The position numbers and the translations under genes were made by a program. DNA of 7,910 nt from Candidatus Omnitrophota bacterium (lineage in GTDB: Bacteria; Omnitrophota; Gorgyraeia; Gygaellales; Profunditerraquicolaceae), in the NCBI GenBank assembly GCA_023228185.1, contig JALOBQ010000042.1, positions 1 through 7,910 on the forward strand, written 5' to 3'. The notes under the pieces are model-generated. The model was given only the letters and a program-made list of their open reading frames with translations. It was not told where the DNA came from and made no database searches. The first letter of the stretch is position 1, and each line of letters starts with the position of its first letter. Shown here one piece after another: positions 6,189-7,910 of the stretch.

Positions 6189-6217
6189 AATATATTACCG
6201 ATTAGCTTTACTGTCAA
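6189..6217 (-). promoter_or_regulatory. Sigma70-like promoter for the lipoprotein-to-amrS operon
   Basis: TTGACA (6217-6212) and TATATT (6194-6189, five of six matches) are separated by exactly 17 bases. The expected start near 6182 leaves only about 7 bases before the ATG at 6175, so the first gene would have an almost leaderless message. Confidence 0.72.
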
Positions 6218-6235
6218 GAAAAACTCCCCCTGGCG

Positions 6236-6874
6236 TTATAAAATTTTACGCAAATCTTTTATGCTCTTGATAATTAAGTATGGCTGGCTGGCGGCGATTT
6301 CCTTTTTATTGCTTGAGCCGGTAGTGACAATTATTGTCCGCATGCCCGCGCGCTTGCCAGCTAAAAGATCAATTACCATATCCCCCACGTATAAAGCTTG
6401 ATCGGCACTAACCCTAAATTTCTTTCTGATTGTATTCAGGATCAGCGGATGCGGTTTGCCGAACTTTAATTTATCCGCGCAAAGCAGATAATCAAAATAA
6501 TCCTTTATCTTTAAAACCCGCAGGATAATCAAAGAAAATTTCGTTGGCCGGTTACTGGCTACCGCAAGCCGATAACCTTTTTTCTTTAAGTATTTAAGAA
6601 GGATCTTTACCTGAGGATAAAGCCGCGCATATTTCTTTAAACTCGCCTGGTGATCTTTACGGTATAAGCATATGCCTTCTGCTAACTGATCTTTTTTTAA
6701 AAATGGCTTCAAAAGATTCAGGTCTCCCCAGCCGACTGCTTGGCGTATCTTTTGGCCATCCTGCGCTGCCAGGCCAAAATGCCGTAAGACAAAATTCAAA
6801 CTTTTTTCGATCGCCTGATAAGCGTCAATTAAAGTACCGTCGAGATCAAAAATAACCAGCTTTATTTTTTCCAT
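6236..6874 (-). CDS. HAD-IA hydrolase, phosphoglycolate-phosphatase-like
   Basis: The 212-residue protein has the complete subfamily IA layout. FDLDGT (9-14) holds nucleophile D10 and acid/base D12. A helical cap covers about 18-85. SNRP (107-110) is motif II, KFGKPHP (137-143) contains motif III K140, and YVGDMVIDLLAGKRAGM (162-178) holds the Mg-binding D165 and D169. The GD...D..A...AG pattern and the length are typical of Gph-like phosphatases acting on small phosphate esters such as 2-phosphoglycolate; pyrophosphatase or sugar-phosphate activity cannot be excluded. The usual DS after DGTL is DA here. The start codon is only about 16 bases past the T tract of the preceding terminator and lacks an obvious ribosome binding site. 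No promoter fits in that gap, so expression may rely on read-through. Its stop is 18 bases from the next -35 box, with no terminator between. Confidence 0.9.
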   Translation of the reverse strand: MEKIKLVIFDLDGTLIDAYQAIEKSLNFVLRHFGLAAQDGQKIRQAVGWGDLNLLKPFLKKDQLAEGICLYRKDHQASLKKYARLYPQVKILLKYLKKKGYRLAVASNRPTKFSLIILRVLKIKDYFDYLLCADKLKFGKPHPLILNTIRKKFRVSADQALYVGDMVIDLLAGKRAGMRTIIVTTGSSNKKEIAASQPYLIIKSIKDLRKIL

Positions 6875-6890
6875 AGCTTAAATTGTTGAA

Positions 6891-6921
6891 AAAATAAAGG
6901 CAGGGCCGTTAAACCCTGCCT
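6891..6921 (-). terminator. Strong rho-independent terminator
   Basis: On the minus strand AGGCAGGG (6921-6914) pairs perfectly with CCCTGCCT (6905-6898) around an 8-base loop, followed by TTATTTTTT (6899-6891). The 8-bp stem is mostly GC. It lies 30 bases after the stop of the secreted-protein gene and ends that unit. Confidence 0.9.
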
Positions 6922-6951
6922 AAAAAATCTAAAAGAATAGCTAAAAATACG

Positions 6952-7620
6952 CTACTCTATTTTTTCCGCCTGATCACCGCTGTGCTGAAGCCCAGCAGTT
7001 TCTACAGCCTGGCTCTCTGCAATTGGCGCAGCACTCTGCACAGCTTTTTCCGCTAGAGCCGGAGTTTCAGCCGCTTGATCAGAAATCTCAGGGCTAACCT
7101 GGCTATCCGGAGTACCCGGAGTAACCGGGCTATCTATTAAAGCCGTTGTAGCAAGCGGTTGATCGGAAGTAACCGCGCCTTGAGCCGATTCTGCGCTCGT
7201 ATTTTCCGTTGCGCTGACTGCTTCCGGAACCACCTCATCTAACTTTTCTAAACTTACGTTTTTAGCGATATTCTTGCTATCAACAATCAAATAATCCACG
7301 CTTAAAGTGTCTTTTTCCTTAAGCTCATCGAGAGATTTCGCGTTTTCAAAAACAGTATTATCATTGGCATCCAGGACAATGGTCTTTTCCTGGTCAGCTT
7401 CATAATCAAGGTATTTTAAAGTGAGCTTCTTTGCCGCCGCGTCAACACTAACAACCTCTCCCCAAACCCACTGGGTATCGCTGGGGCTGGCAGATGGCTC
7501 TAGCGCAGCGCTTGTTGCTTTCGGAGTATTGACCGCATCTTCGGCTAAAGCAAAATTAACAAGCGTAAAAACAGAAAAAATAAAAACACTTACCACAAAA
7601 AAAGCTTTTATTTTGCTCAT
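6952..7620 (-). CDS. Secreted acidic protein with a small N-terminal beta-type domain and low-complexity tail
   Basis: The 222-residue product begins with a Sec signal peptide: MSKIK, a hydrophobic core of about 20 residues, and a likely cleavage site after ALA (residue 26). A short Ala/Pro/Ser linker follows. Residues about 50-125 (from WVWGEVVSVDAAAKKLTLKY to NIAKNVSLE) look like a compact beta-rich domain of the kind seen in small exported proteins with a GxVxxVD...LTL pattern. The remaining ~95 residues are low-complexity and rich in Ala, Glu, Ser, Pro and Thr. There is no membrane anchor or lipobox, so it is probably periplasmic or released. I do not recognise a named function. The gene has its own ribosome binding site (AAGGAGG) and terminator, and looks like a monocistronic, well-expressed unit. 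Confidence 0.78.
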   Translation of the reverse strand: MSKIKAFFVVSVFIFSVFTLVNFALAEDAVNTPKATSAALEPSASPSDTQWVWGEVVSVDAAAKKLTLKYLDYEADQEKTIVLDANDNTVFENAKSLDELKEKDTLSVDYLIVDSKNIAKNVSLEKLDEVVPEAVSATENTSAESAQGAVTSDQPLATTALIDSPVTPGTPDSQVSPEISDQAAETPALAEKAVQSAAPIAESQAVETAGLQHSGDQAEKIE

Positions 7621-7626
7621 CTAACG

Positions 7627-7633
7627 CCTCCTT
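7627..7633 (-). promoter_or_regulatory. Near-perfect ribosome binding site
   Basis: AAGGAGG lies 6 bases upstream of the ATG at 7620. It is the best Shine-Dalgarno in the window and fixes the start of the secreted-protein gene; most other starts here have weak sites. Confidence 0.88.
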
Positions 7634-7654
7634 GATATGCTCTTATGCGGCTTT

Positions 7655-7683
7655 AAACTACCACGGATTAACTGCTTTGTCAA
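7655..7683 (-). promoter_or_regulatory. Probable promoter of the secreted-protein gene
   Basis: A consensus -35 box TTGACA (7683-7678) is followed after 17 bases by TAGTTT (7660-7655), a poor -10 match (three of six). The -35 is convincing and the location fits, 20 bases after the bioY stop. The weak -10 may mean activator dependence or a different exact -10. Confidence 0.5.
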
Positions 7684-7703
7684 GTTCAGCTAAATAGCCG
7701 GAT

Positions 7704-7910
7704 TTAACGAAAACACGGGCTTTTATACACGCTGGTAGCAGCAGCAATCTTTAATAAATCCCCAATCACAAAAGGTATTACCCCTAAGAACAACGCGTTT
7801 GTTAAAGAAAGCCCCAAAGACAATTTTAACCAAAGCATACCGCTGGCTAAAAGCACCACGTCAGCAAGCATGAATTTCACGAAAACTTTCCCCCAGCAAT
7901 CGTCTTTCTT
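7704..7910 (-). CDS. bioY: Biotin transporter subunit BioY, C-terminal part
   Basis: An open frame enters from the window edge and ends at a TAA at 7706-7704, giving 68 residues. It reads as two membrane helices: FVKFMLADVVLLASGMLWL, then a segment from LTNALFLG through PFVIGDLLKIAAA. The A(D)xxx..G.xWL and PFxxGDxxK patterns match the last helices of BioY, the substrate-binding S component of ECF-type biotin importers (family length about 180-200 residues). The N-terminal two thirds lie outside the window. No terminator hairpin is visible after its stop, so some transcription may continue into the secreted-protein gene. Confidence 0.82.
   Translation of the reverse strand, partial: KKDDCWGKVFVKFMLADVVLLASGMLWLKLSLGLSLTNALFLGVIPFVIGDLLKIAAATSVYKSPCFR

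Noticed and set aside
6176..6217. 14-residue N-terminal extension of the CsgG-like protein from TTG 6217
   Set aside because: The TTG is part of a -35 box and the extension would place charged residues ahead of a normal lipoprotein signal.

Overview
The window looks like chromosomal DNA of a diderm (Gram-negative-type) bacterium. The evidence is an outer-membrane-type CsgG-like lipoprotein with a lipobox, a secreted protein with a Sec signal, sigma70-like promoters with TTGACA -35 boxes, and classical rho-independent terminators. The mix of AmmeMemoRadiSam radical SAM enzyme, THUMP-less thiolase, stand-alone CsgG-like lipoprotein and moderate-to-low GC would fit a little-cultured lineage such as Omnitrophota. 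That placement is a guess from gene content, not a measurement. Every gene I can support lies on the minus strand, so transcription runs from high to low coordinates. I see no mobile element, CRISPR array, rRNA or tRNA.

Layout in the direction of transcription. (1) 7910-7704: the C-terminal third of a BioY-type biotin transporter subunit, cut by the window edge. (2) 7683-6891: a one-gene unit for a secreted acidic protein, with a -35 box, a near-perfect ribosome binding site and a strong terminator. (3) 6874-6236: a phosphoglycolate-phosphatase-like HAD hydrolase that begins immediately after that terminator. (4) 6217-2694: a tightly packed five-gene operon behind a good promoter. It encodes a CsgG-like lipoprotein, a 26-residue very basic protein too short for ordinary gene calling, a ZIP metal transporter, a PP-loop tRNA-thiolase-like protein with an NFACT-R-type C-terminus, and the radical SAM enzyme AmrS. 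The last two overlap by ATGA. (5) 2640-1: a second operon with its own promoter and a leader that carries a terminator hairpin ahead of the first gene. It encodes an MtnX/PHOSPHO-like phosphatase, a class III aminotransferase (again ATGA overlap) and a divergent arginase/ureohydrolase-fold protein that runs off the window.

The most interesting parts are operon (5) and the small basic protein. In operon (5) a phosphatase, a PLP transaminase and a ureohydrolase-like enzyme are translationally coupled or closely spaced. They sit downstream of a leader with mutually exclusive hairpins, which suggests a small regulated amine or amino-acid pathway that cannot be named from sequence alone. In operon (4) metal uptake, Fe-S-type enzymes (a three-cysteine thiolase and a radical SAM enzyme) and an envelope lipoprotein share a transcript.
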